Part shown: positions 25,588 through 33,618 of the stretch, one piece after another
Layout: each line of letters begins with the position of its first letter
Numbering within the stretch: the stretch's first letter is position 1
Source of the DNA: Streptomyces sp.
GTDB lineage: Bacteria; Actinomycetota; Actinomycetes; Streptomycetales; Streptomycetaceae
Length of the DNA: 64,000 nt
Direction of reading: 5' to 3'
Assembly: GCF_031181555.1 (NCBI RefSeq)
Contig: NZ_JAPSKQ010000002.1
Coordinates: 5,822 to 69,821 of the forward strand
Notes under the pieces: generated by a model
What the model was told of the DNA's origin: nothing
The model's input: only the letters and a program-made list of their open reading frames with translations
Database searches by the model: none
Translations under genes and position numbers: made by a program

Positions 25588-26820
25588 ATGGCCCTGCAGA
25601 TCAACGCGACCAACCCGGAGCACCCCGCGCTCCTGTTGGCACTGCCGTGGCACCTGCCCCTGGAGGAGTGGCCGGAGGAGTACCTGGTGCCGCTGCCGCG
25701 CGGCATCTCCCGGCACGTGGTGCGCTACGCCCGCGCCGGCGACGAGGTGATCGCGGTCAAGGAGCTCGCCCAGCGGCCCGCGCTGCGCGAGTACGAGCTG
25801 CTGCGCGACCTGGACCGGATCGGCATCCCCGCGGTGGACCCGCTCGCCGTGGTCACCGGCCGCACCGACCGCACCGGGGAGCCGCTGGAGAGCGTCCTGG
25901 TCACCCGGCACCTCGGCGGTTCGATGCCGTACCGGTCGATGTTCGAGACGACGCTGCGGCCGGCGACCATGCACCGCCTGATGGACGCGCTCGCGGTGCT
26001 GCTGGTGCGGCTGCACCTCGCCGGGTTCGCCTGGGGCGACTGCTCGCTGTCCAACACGCTGTTCCGGCGCGACGCGGGTGCCTACGCCGCCTATCTCGTG
26101 GACGCCGAGACCGGCGATCTGCACCCGGAACTGAGCGTCGGCCAGCGCCAGTACGACCTCGAGCTGGCCCGCGTGAACATCAGCGGCGAGCTGCTGGACC
26201 TGGAGGCCTCCGGGGCGCTGCACCCGTCGGTCGACCCGATCGACTTCGGCGCCGAGATCTGCGCCCGCTACCAGGGCCTGTGGGAGGAACTGACCCGCAC
26301 CTCGGTCTACCCGGCGGGCAAGTACCACTACATCGAGCGCCGCATCCGCCGCCTGAACGCCCTCGGTTTCGACGTGGCCGAGATGCAGATCGAGCACGCC
26401 TCCAACGGCGACACGGTGACCTTCGTGCCCAAGGTCGTCGACGCCGGGCACCACCAGCGGCAGCTGCTGCGCCTGACCGGGCTCGACGCCGAGGAGAACC
26501 AGGCCCGGCGGCTGCTGAACGACCTGGAGAGCTGGATGGCCACCCAGTCCGACTACGCCCCCGGCGATCCCCTCGGAGCGCGTCCGGAAGTCCTCGCCCA
26601 CCGCTGGGTGCGGGAGGTGTTCCGCCCCACCGTGCGTGCCGTCCCGCCGGAGCTGCGCGGCGCGATGGACCCGGCGGAGATCTACCACGAGCTCCTGGAG
26701 CACCGCTGGTACCTCTCCGAGCGGGCCCAGCACGACATCGGTCTGGACACGGCGGTCGAGGACTACATCAGGAACGTCCTGCCGAGGGCCCGGGAGACGC
26801 TGCAGCCCGCGACCGACTGA
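25588..26820 (+). CDS. DUF4032 protein, kinase-like N-terminus
   Basis: This 410-residue protein matches the DUF4032 family of actinobacteria. The N-terminal half resembles a lipopolysaccharide-kinase/Rio-type fold ('IAVKELAQRPALREYELLRD' with a candidate ATP-binding Lys, then 'FAWGDCSLSNTLFRR' like a catalytic loop, and 'LVDAETGDLHPEL' like a DxD segment). The C-terminal half is the family-specific part. The target is unknown. ATG 25588 follows GAGACGAGG. It is convergent with the universal stress protein gene. Confidence 0.78.
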   Translation: MALQINATNPEHPALLLALPWHLPLEEWPEEYLVPLPRGISRHVVRYARAGDEVIAVKELAQRPALREYELLRDLDRIGIPAVDPLAVVTGRTDRTGEPLESVLVTRHLGGSMPYRSMFETTLRPATMHRLMDALAVLLVRLHLAGFAWGDCSLSNTLFRRDAGAYAAYLVDAETGDLHPELSVGQRQYDLELARVNISGELLDLEASGALHPSVDPIDFGAEICARYQGLWEELTRTSVYPAGKYHYIERRIRRLNALGFDVAEMQIEHASNGDTVTFVPKVVDAGHHQRQLLRLTGLDAEENQARRLLNDLESWMATQSDYAPGDPLGARPEVLAHRWVREVFRPTVRAVPPELRGAMDPAEIYHELLEHRWYLSERAQHDIGLDTAVEDYIRNVLPRARETLQPATD

Positions 26821-26832
26821 GGCGGGGCCGGG

Positions 26833-27705
26833 TCAGGCCTGCGGCACCACGGCCACCGGGCAGTCCGCGTGGTGCAGCACCCCGTGGGCCACCGAGCCGA
26901 TCCGGGCGCCGACGGCCGTGCGGCGGTCGCGGCGGCCGACGACCATCAGCTGGGCCGTGCCGGCCACCGACAGCAGCACCTGGCCGGCGCTGCCCATCTC
27001 CACGTGCTCGACCACGCGCACGTCCGGGTAGCGCTCCCGCCACGGCGCGAGCGCCGCCGCGAGGGCCTTCTGCTCGTACGGCTCCAGTCCCCCGGCCTCG
27101 TCGAGGAGCTTGAGCGAGGCGGGGCTGTAGGCGAACATCGGCGGCAGGGTCCAGGCGCGGACGGCCCGGACGGTGGCTCCGCGCCGGGCGGCGGTCTCGA
27201 AGGCGAAGCCGAGCGCGGCGGCGCTGTCCTCCGGGTCGCCGTGCTGGCCGACGACGATCTCGTGCCCGGCGACCTCGCTCGACGGCTGGTCCCCGGCCCG
27301 GACGAACACCACCGGCCGCCGGGTCTCGACGATCACCTGCTGGCCGACCGAGCCGACCAGGAAGCCCACGAGCCGCCCGTGCCCGCGCGAGCCGAGCACC
27401 AGCATCTCGGCGTCCGCCGCGACACCGACCAGGGTCTCGACGGGGTCGCCCTCGAGGGCGTCCGTCGTCACGGCCAGCTCCGGGTGCCGCTCGGCGACGG
27501 TGCGGGCCGCCTCGTCGACCGACTCGCGCACCCACCGCTCCTGCGTGGCGGCGTCCCCCGTGTCCACCGCGTCGTGCGCCTGGAACCGCCAGGCGTGCAC
27601 CACCCGCAGCGGCAGCCCGCGGCGCACCGCCTCCCGCGCCGCCCAGGCCAGCGCGGCGAGGCTCTCCTCGGTTCCGTCGATCCCTGCGGTGATCGGGCGC
27701 GTCAT
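26833..27705 (-). CDS. Universal stress protein, two Usp domains
   Basis: This 290-residue protein has two tandem Usp domains (about 1-145 and 150-290). ATP-binding loops are visible: 'VLGSRGHGRLVGFLVGSVGQ' in domain 1 and 'MVVGRRDRRTAVGARIGSV' in domain 2, the second lacking one glycine. Such proteins help cells survive hypoxia, stationary phase or stress. ATG 27705 follows a strong GGGAGGAACC site. Confidence 0.9.
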   Translation of the reverse strand: MTRPITAGIDGTEESLAALAWAAREAVRRGLPLRVVHAWRFQAHDAVDTGDAATQERWVRESVDEAARTVAERHPELAVTTDALEGDPVETLVGVAADAEMLVLGSRGHGRLVGFLVGSVGQQVIVETRRPVVFVRAGDQPSSEVAGHEIVVGQHGDPEDSAAALGFAFETAARRGATVRAVRAWTLPPMFAYSPASLKLLDEAGGLEPYEQKALAAALAPWRERYPDVRVVEHVEMGSAGQVLLSVAGTAQLMVVGRRDRRTAVGARIGSVAHGVLHHADCPVAVVPQA

Positions 27706-27956
27706 GCGGTTCCTCCCGGTGTCGTGTCCCTTGCGCGCGGTCCAGTCTTCCCCACGCCGCCGCCATGACTCCCGCGTGGGAGCGGGTGGTGGTCGACGCG
27801 GCCGGCGCGGCCCCGTCGCCCTCGCCCGCGCCTCCGGCAGCGCCCGGGTGAGGGGCACCATGCTGCGCACACCGGACTCGGCGGGAACCACCGCACCCGG
27901 CTGATCGTTGTCCGGACACCCCCACCGGTCCGGTACGGCGACAACAGGGCGGTGCG

Positions 27957-29327
27957 ATGAACGAGTTGGTCCCCGGCGGCAACCTGGCCCTGCCGGGCGG
28001 TGCCGTGACCGTCCGGGTGCCCGGGCCCTTCGACGTGTCCGCGCTGATCACCGACGACGGCGGCACGGTCGGGGGTGACGGCGACTTCGTGTTCTACAAC
28101 CAGCCGTCAGCCCCGGGCGCCCGCCTCAGCGGCGACACGCTCACCGTGGACCCGCGGGCGCTGCGCCCCGGCGCCACCCGGGTCACGGTGGCCGTCAGCG
28201 CCGCCGAGCCCGGCACCGTGCTGAGCGACCTGCCCTCCCCCGCGCTCCGGGTCAGCGACTCCGGCGGGCGCCTGCTCGCCCGGTTCTCCCCGCCCCGTCC
28301 CGGGCAGGAGGCGGTCCTGCTCCTCGCGGAGATCTACCGGCGCGGCGAGGGCTGGAAACTGCGCGCCCTGGGCCAGGGGTACGCCGACGGACTGGCCGGT
28401 CTCGCCCGGGACTTCGGGGTGGACGTGGAGGACGGCGGGCCGGTCGCCGCGAGCCCGGCACCCACCGGTCCCCCGGCGCCGGGGAACGCTCACGGACCCG
28501 TCGCCCCGCCGCGCCCCGCGGCCCCACCGCCCCCGGCCGCCGTGCCGCCCGCTCCGTCCGGATTCCTCGATCTGGTGAACTCGGCCCGGGCCGCCGCCGG
28601 TTCGCCCCCGGTCACGCACGACGCACGGCTGGCCGACGCGGCGCGGGAACACGCCGACGTGATGTCGAGGGCCGGGCGCCTCGGCGTCGAGGGCGTGGAC
28701 GGCGTCTCCGTCCACCAGCGGGTCGTCGCCGCCGGGTACGCGTATCTCGCCGTCGGCGAGCACCTGGTCTCCGGCCCCCGCGCCGTCGCCGGGTTCGTCG
28801 ACCACTGCCTGCGCCACGACGCGGCCCGGCGCACCGTGTGCGACCCGGCCTTCACCCACGCCGCCCTGGGATCTGCCTGCGACGGCGGGTCCGGTGACGT
28901 CTACTGGACGGCGCTGTGGGCCAGTCCGCTCACCCCGGACGGCCTGGACCGGACCGCCGCCGAGGTCATCGGCCTCACCAACCGGGAGCGCACCCGCGCC
29001 GGACTGCCGCCCCTGTCCCGCGATCCCCTGCTGGCGGCGGCCGCGCAGGCGCACAGCGCCGACATGGTGGCCCGCGACTTCTACTCCCACACCGCGCCCG
29101 ACGGCAGCAGACCCTGGGACCGGGCCGCGGCGGCGGGCTCCGCGCGACGGACGATCGGCGAGAACATAGCCTGCGGCCAGCGTTCGGCCGCCGAGGTCGT
29201 GCGGGGGTGGATGAACAGCCCCGGTCACCGCGCCAACATCCTCAAACCGGACTTCACCCATGTCGGGGTGGGCTTCGCGGGCGGTGGCCGGGCGGGCACG
29301 TACTGGACCCAGCTCTTCGGTGCCTGA
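27957..29327 (+). CDS. TerD-like domain fused to two CAP/SCP domains
   Basis: This 456-residue protein begins with a TerD-like domain (about 1-165), the calcium-binding fold of tellurite/stress 'Ter' systems. A Pro/Ala-rich linker (about 170-200) is followed by two CAP (SCP-like) domains: about 205-320, degenerate, and 335-456, with the classical 'HTAPDGSRPWDR' and 'GENIACGQ' motifs. CAP proteins are normally secreted, yet no signal peptide or helix is seen. TerD proteins are cytoplasmic. The AIM24 gene follows 69 bases later; TerD and AIM24 are known companions. Confidence 0.83.
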   Translation: MNELVPGGNLALPGGAVTVRVPGPFDVSALITDDGGTVGGDGDFVFYNQPSAPGARLSGDTLTVDPRALRPGATRVTVAVSAAEPGTVLSDLPSPALRVSDSGGRLLARFSPPRPGQEAVLLLAEIYRRGEGWKLRALGQGYADGLAGLARDFGVDVEDGGPVAASPAPTGPPAPGNAHGPVAPPRPAAPPPPAAVPPAPSGFLDLVNSARAAAGSPPVTHDARLADAAREHADVMSRAGRLGVEGVDGVSVHQRVVAAGYAYLAVGEHLVSGPRAVAGFVDHCLRHDAARRTVCDPAFTHAALGSACDGGSGDVYWTALWASPLTPDGLDRTAAEVIGLTNRERTRAGLPPLSRDPLLAAAAQAHSADMVARDFYSHTAPDGSRPWDRAAAAGSARRTIGENIACGQRSAAEVVRGWMNSPGHRANILKPDFTHVGVGFAGGGRAGTYWTQLFGA

Positions 29328-29396
29328 CGCCGGGTCGTCCGGTGCCGTCCGCACCCGGTGGTGGCGCGGGGACGGAGTCCGGGCGAGGATGCCCCC

Positions 29397-30074
29397 ATGA
29401 AGGGTGACCTGTTTTCCAGTCGGCACATGGTGCAGCCCGCCACGGCTCCGGGCATGACGGTCCAGAACGCCAAGTGCCTCAGGTACGCGGTGAACGGCGA
29501 GATGCTCGCCCGGCAGGGCGCGATGGTCGCCTACCGCGGCAATCTCCAGTTCGAGCGCAAGGGCCAGGGCGTGGGCGGCATGCTCAAGCGAGCGGTGACC
29601 GGCGAGGGCCTGCCGTTGATGGCGGTGCGCGGACAGGGCGAGGCCTGGTTCGCGCACGAGGCGCAGAACTGCTTCATCGTCGAGGTCGACCCCGGCGACG
29701 AGTTCACCGTCAACGGCCGCAACGTCCTGTGCTTCGACTCCACGCTGTCGTACCGCATCGCGACCGTGAAGGGGGCCGGCATCACCGGCGGCGGCCTGTT
29801 CAACAGCGTCTTCACCGGGCACGGCCGACTGGGACTGGTCTGTGAGGGCGATCCGCTGGTCATCCCGGTCTCGCCGCAGTACCCCGTGTACGTGGACACG
29901 GACGCGGTCGTCGGCTGGACCGCGGGCCTGGCGACCTCGCTGCACCGTTCGCAGTCGCTCGGCTCGATGCTGCGCGGCGGGTCGGGGGAGGCCGTGCAGC
30001 TGGTGCTGCAGGGCGAGGGTCATGTCGTCGTGCGCCCCAGCGAGGTGACACCGCAGAAGGCACAGCAGCACTGA
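29397..30074 (+). CDS. AIM24 family protein
   Basis: This 225-residue AIM24/TIGR00266-type beta-rich protein has 'MLARQGAMVAYRGNLQFERK' near the start and 'GEAWFAHEAQNCFIVEVDPG' mid-protein. The family binds membranes in mitochondria and occurs in bacterial Ter-type stress clusters, though its biochemical role is not settled. ATG 29397 is preferred to an in-frame start 39 bases upstream, as a GAGGAT site precedes it. The 232-base gap after it contains a terminator and an AT-rich operator. Confidence 0.85.
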   Translation: MKGDLFSSRHMVQPATAPGMTVQNAKCLRYAVNGEMLARQGAMVAYRGNLQFERKGQGVGGMLKRAVTGEGLPLMAVRGQGEAWFAHEAQNCFIVEVDPGDEFTVNGRNVLCFDSTLSYRIATVKGAGITGGGLFNSVFTGHGRLGLVCEGDPLVIPVSPQYPVYVDTDAVVGWTAGLATSLHRSQSLGSMLRGGSGEAVQLVLQGEGHVVVRPSEVTPQKAQQH

Positions 30075-30179
30075 GCGGCCTCCCGGACTCACGGCTTCGC
30101 CCGGACCGGCGGTCCCGCAGTGATCTGCGTCTCACGGGCAACCCGGCCGTCCCCGCCGACATCTTGACCGGCAGCAGGT

Positions 30180-30210
30180 GATGCCCCGGCCTCCGGGCCG
30201 GGGCATCTTT
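30180..30210 (+). terminator. Intrinsic terminator after AIM24
   Basis: An 11-bp perfect stem (30180-30190 / 30197-30207) with a six-base loop is followed by TTT, 105 bases past the AIM24 stop. It shields the next gene's operator from read-through. Confidence 0.75.
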
Positions 30211-30218
30211 CCGATTCC

Positions 30219-30263
30219 CTATACACGCCATGTATAGACACCGTATATACACATGTTTTATAC
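30219..30263. promoter_or_regulatory. AT-rich palindromic operator upstream of the TPR/prenyl-synthase pair
   Basis: CTATACA-CGCCA-TGTATAG (30219-30237) is a perfect 7-5-7 dyad. The 8-base palindrome GTATATAC (30243-30250) follows, nested in a GTATA-N11-TATAC dyad (30243-30263). The stretch is strikingly AT-rich against the background and ends 43 bases before the TPR gene start. It is a strong candidate operator with a promoter embedded; the regulator is not in the window or not recognisable. Confidence 0.65.
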
Positions 30264-30306
30264 GCGCAGTGCATACATGGGCGTGCGTCCGGACCGAAAG
30301 GCTTCG

Positions 30307-31359
30307 ATGTACGGCAAGGCATTCGCCCCGGAATACCAGGGCGCCCTCACCACCCTGTCGGTGAACTCCTCCCTGACCGATGTACTGGCCGCGGGTACCG
30401 AGCAGTTGAGAGCGGCCGAGCGCGAGGGCCGGCCCGGTGAGGCGGCGCGCTCCGGGCTCGCGGTGGCCGAGGCGCACCGCCGGCTGGGGCGCGTCGAGGA
30501 GGCCGACCGGGCGTGGAAGGCGAGTTACCGCGCGGCCCGTGCGGCCGGGGACGTGGCGGCGATGGCCTGGGCGCTGTGGAGCGGCGGTACCCTCGCCCGG
30601 CAGCGCGGCGCGTTCCCCCTGGCCCGCCGCCTGCTCGGCCTCGCGGCCGAACTCGGTGAGCGCGGCGGGGACGTCGTCGTACGGGGCTACTCCCTCGCCG
30701 GACTGGCGGAGACCGGCCGGATCCAGGGCGACTACGAGGCGGTCGGCCGGCTGCACGAGCAGCTCCTGGCCGAGGCCCGGCGGCGCGGCGAGGCCCGGCA
30801 CACCGTCTGGGCGCTGGAGGGCATCGCGCAGATGCACCGCAACACCGGTGCCCACGACACCGCGTACGCCCTGTTCGAGGAGGCGGCTCGGATCGCCGCC
30901 CGGGCCGAGGACCGGCGCGGTCACGCCTGGGCGCTGCGCGGACTCGCCGACGTGGTGTCCGTGCGGGACAAGGACACCGAGCGCGCGCTCGCTCTGCTCT
31001 CCGAGGCGGAGGCGACGTGCCGCGCCATGAAGCTCTCCGGCGCCCTGGCCTACAACCACAAGATGCGCGGCAACGTCCTGTACCGCGCCGGGCGTTACGC
31101 CGAGGCCCGCACGTGGTACGAGCGGGCGCTCGAGGAGTTCCGCACCATGAGCGAGCCGCGCGGGGAGGCGCTCTCCCGGCTGGGCCTGGCCAAGTCGCTG
31201 GCCCGCCTGGGCCGCGACCCCCGCGAGACGGCCGCCGAACTGGCCGGTCTGGCGCGGACACTGGACAGGATCGGCCTCAGGCACGCCCGGGACATGGTCG
31301 CGCGGGCCCAGGAGGAGTTCGGCGTGGGCACCGACGCGGTGACGGAGGCCGCCCGGTGA
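30307..31359 (+). CDS. Tetratricopeptide-repeat protein
   Basis: This 350-residue protein is almost entirely helical TPR-like repeats (about residues 40-330, e.g. 'RGEARHTVWALEGIAQMHR' and 'GNVLYRAGRYAEARTWYERA'). No signal peptide or enzymatic domain is seen. TPR proteins are scaffolds or peptide-responsive regulators, but no HTH is present. ATG 30307 has GAAAGG five bases upstream. The stop overlaps the prenyl synthase start (GTGA), so the two are translationally coupled and probably act together. Confidence 0.82.
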   Translation: MYGKAFAPEYQGALTTLSVNSSLTDVLAAGTEQLRAAEREGRPGEAARSGLAVAEAHRRLGRVEEADRAWKASYRAARAAGDVAAMAWALWSGGTLARQRGAFPLARRLLGLAAELGERGGDVVVRGYSLAGLAETGRIQGDYEAVGRLHEQLLAEARRRGEARHTVWALEGIAQMHRNTGAHDTAYALFEEAARIAARAEDRRGHAWALRGLADVVSVRDKDTERALALLSEAEATCRAMKLSGALAYNHKMRGNVLYRAGRYAEARTWYERALEEFRTMSEPRGEALSRLGLAKSLARLGRDPRETAAELAGLARTLDRIGLRHARDMVARAQEEFGVGTDAVTEAAR

Positions 31360-32381
31360 CGGCGCTCGGCTCCGCCGCACCGGTCCTCGCTCCCCAGGTC
31401 CTCGACCGCTGCCGGGCGTTGGTGCAGCCCGCGCTGGCGGAGGCCGTGGGGCGGCTGCATCCCTGGGTCGGCGAGATGGCGGCGTACGCGTTCGGCTGGT
31501 GCGAGGTCGGCGGCGCCCCGGCCGCGGCCCCCGGCGGCAAGGGCGTACGGCAGGCGCTGGCCGTGCTCGGTGCCGAGGCGGCCGGCGCGCCCGGCCGGGC
31601 CGGGGTGGCCGCCGCGGTCGCCGTGGAGCTGGTGCACACCTTCTCCCTGCTGCACGACGACATCATGGACGGCGATGCGGCCAGGCGCCGCCGCCCGGCC
31701 GTGTGGAAGGCCTACGGCACCGGGCCCGCGGTCCTGGCGGGCGACGCCCTGTTCGCGCTGGCCGTCGAGACGCTCGCCGCCCGGCCGGGCGGCCCCGCGG
31801 CCGTCCGGACCCTGTCGGCCGCACTGGGTGATCTGGTGCGCGGGCAGGCGGAGGACCTGCTGTTCGCCGCCCGGCCCTGGACGGGGCCGGAGCGGGTGCG
31901 GCCGGACGAGTACCGCGTCATGGCCGAGCGCAAGACGGGGGCGCTGCTGGGGTGCGCGGCGGCACTGGGCTCCGTGCTCGGCGGTGCCGCCGCGGAGACG
32001 TCCGCGGCGCTCGACCGTGCGGGACGGCACCTCGGGGTCGCCTTCCAGATCGTCGACGACGTCCTGGGCGTCTGGGGCGACCCGGCGGTCACGGGCAAGC
32101 CCGTGCACGGCGATCTGCGCGAGCGGAAGAAGACGTTCCCGGTGCTGGTCGCGCTTCGGACGCCGGCGGCCCCGCGCCTCGCCGCGCTCCTGGAGTCGGG
32201 CGCGGATCCGCAAGAGGCGGCCGCGCTGATCGAGCAGGCGGGCGGCCGCTCGGCGGCGCGCACCGAGGCACGCCGTCACCTCGCGGCCGTCGAGGCCGCG
32301 CTCACCGCCGTACCGCTGGAGGAGGGGGCGGTCGCCGACCTGCGGTCGCTGCTCGGCTTCCTGGTCCGGCGGGACCTGTGA
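31356..32381 (+). CDS. Polyprenyl diphosphate synthase family protein
   Basis: This 341-residue trans-isoprenyl diphosphate synthase has the first Asp-rich motif 'LLHDDIMDGD' and the second 'IVDDVLGVWGD', both intact. F five residues before the first motif suggests a short-to-medium chain product such as FPP or GGPP, which is inference. It would condense IPP with an allylic diphosphate. It is translated with the upstream TPR protein. No terpene cyclase, encapsulin or carotenoid gene lies next to it. Confidence 0.85.
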   Translation: MTALGSAAPVLAPQVLDRCRALVQPALAEAVGRLHPWVGEMAAYAFGWCEVGGAPAAAPGGKGVRQALAVLGAEAAGAPGRAGVAAAVAVELVHTFSLLHDDIMDGDAARRRRPAVWKAYGTGPAVLAGDALFALAVETLAARPGGPAAVRTLSAALGDLVRGQAEDLLFAARPWTGPERVRPDEYRVMAERKTGALLGCAAALGSVLGGAAAETSAALDRAGRHLGVAFQIVDDVLGVWGDPAVTGKPVHGDLRERKKTFPVLVALRTPAAPRLAALLESGADPQEAAALIEQAGGRSAARTEARRHLAAVEAALTAVPLEEGAVADLRSLLGFLVRRDL

Positions 32382-32491
32382 TCCGGCCGCTCCCGCGGCG
32401 GCCCGGCGAACGGTGTTGACCTCGGCCGTCCTCCCGGGTGAGGGTTCGTCACGGCACGGATCACGTCCCCCGTGCCGGAGAGGCGGCAGCC

Positions 32492-33451
32492 GTGATCGGG
32501 ATCCTCGACATCGAGGCCGCGGCCGAGCGGATCGCCGGGCACGTGGTGCGGACCCCGACCGTGCCGAGCCCCGGGCTGTCGGCGCTGCTCGGCGTCCCGG
32601 TCACCGCGAAGCTGGAACTGCTGCAGCGCACCGGTTCGTTCAAGGCGCGGGGTGCGGCGGCGAAGCTGCTGTCGCTGAGCGAGGCCGAGCGGGCGGCCGG
32701 GGTCGTGGCGGTGAGCGGCGGCAACCACGGGATCGCCCTCGCGGTCATGGCCTCGGCCCTCGACGTGAAGGCCACGGTGGTGATGCCGCGTTCGGCGCCC
32801 GCCCGGTCCGTGGAGATCGTGGAGTCCTCCGGCGCGTCGGTGCGGCTGACCGACGACATGGACGGCGCGTTCGCGCTCATGCCACGGCTCCAGCGGGAGG
32901 GGCTGACCCCGGTCCATCCCTTCGACGACCCCGTGGTGATCGCCGGGCAGGGCACCGTGGGGACGGAGTTCGCCGCGGACGCCGGTGACCTCACCGACGT
33001 GCTGGTGAGCATCGGGGGCGGCGGACTGGTCGCCGGCGTGGCGACGGCGCTGCGGGCGCTGCGGCCCGGGGTGCGGGTCTGGGGCGTGGAGACCGAGGGC
33101 GCGCAGGCGATGTCCGAGGCGCTGGCGGCGGGCGGCCCGGTGCCGGTCGCGCTGTCCTCGATCGTCTCCACGCTCAGCGCTCCGGCCGTGTCGCGGCTGA
33201 CGTACGAGCATGTCTCGGAGCTGGTCACCGAGGTGCTGGTGGTGCCGGACCGGGAGGCGGTGCGGGGCTCGCTCGACCTCGCGGACCACGCCAAGGTGTG
33301 GGCGGAGCCGGCCGCGGGCTGTCTGCTGCCCGCCGCGCGGCGGGTGCTGGAGCGGGTCGGCGAGGGGGCCCGGCTCGGGCTGGTGGTGTGCGGGGGCAAC
33401 GTCACCACCGGAGACATGATCGCCTGGGCGGACCGCTTCGGGCTGCGCTGA
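32492..33451 (+). CDS. Threonine dehydratase-like PLP enzyme
   Basis: This 319-residue fold-type II PLP enzyme has the Schiff-base lysine in 'RTGSFKARGAAAKL', a substrate-Asn loop 'VSGGNHGIALA' and the phosphate-binding 'IGGGGLVAGV'. The family deaminates serine or threonine, or racemises serine; there is no C-terminal regulatory ACT domain, so this looks like a short catabolic or biosynthetic type. GTG 32492 has a GGAGAGG site. The 110-base gap before it makes co-transcription with the prenyl synthase possible. Confidence 0.85.
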   Translation: MIGILDIEAAAERIAGHVVRTPTVPSPGLSALLGVPVTAKLELLQRTGSFKARGAAAKLLSLSEAERAAGVVAVSGGNHGIALAVMASALDVKATVVMPRSAPARSVEIVESSGASVRLTDDMDGAFALMPRLQREGLTPVHPFDDPVVIAGQGTVGTEFAADAGDLTDVLVSIGGGGLVAGVATALRALRPGVRVWGVETEGAQAMSEALAAGGPVPVALSSIVSTLSAPAVSRLTYEHVSELVTEVLVVPDREAVRGSLDLADHAKVWAEPAAGCLLPAARRVLERVGEGARLGLVVCGGNVTTGDMIAWADRFGLR

Positions 33452-33618
33452 GCGTCCTCGCCCGCGCGGACGGGTGCACACGGTGGCGCCGCCCCGCGCC
33501 CCTCCTCTCCCTTACCACCGGTTACCGGCATTTTCCCGGGCCCTCCCTTGAACGGACCCCGCCCGGTCCCCCGTACCTCCGGGAAAGGGGGAACCAGCGG
33601 TTTCGAAGAGGGATGGCC

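Noticed and set aside
27909-27918. TGTCCGGACA palindrome before the TerD-CAP gene
   Set aside because: A ten-base palindrome of this composition is expected by chance; nothing else supports a site.
33518-33528. CCGGT-T-ACCGG dyad upstream of the pseudokinase
   Set aside because: A single short dyad 100 bases from the start is weak evidence in GC-rich sequence, so it is noted only in the gene entry.
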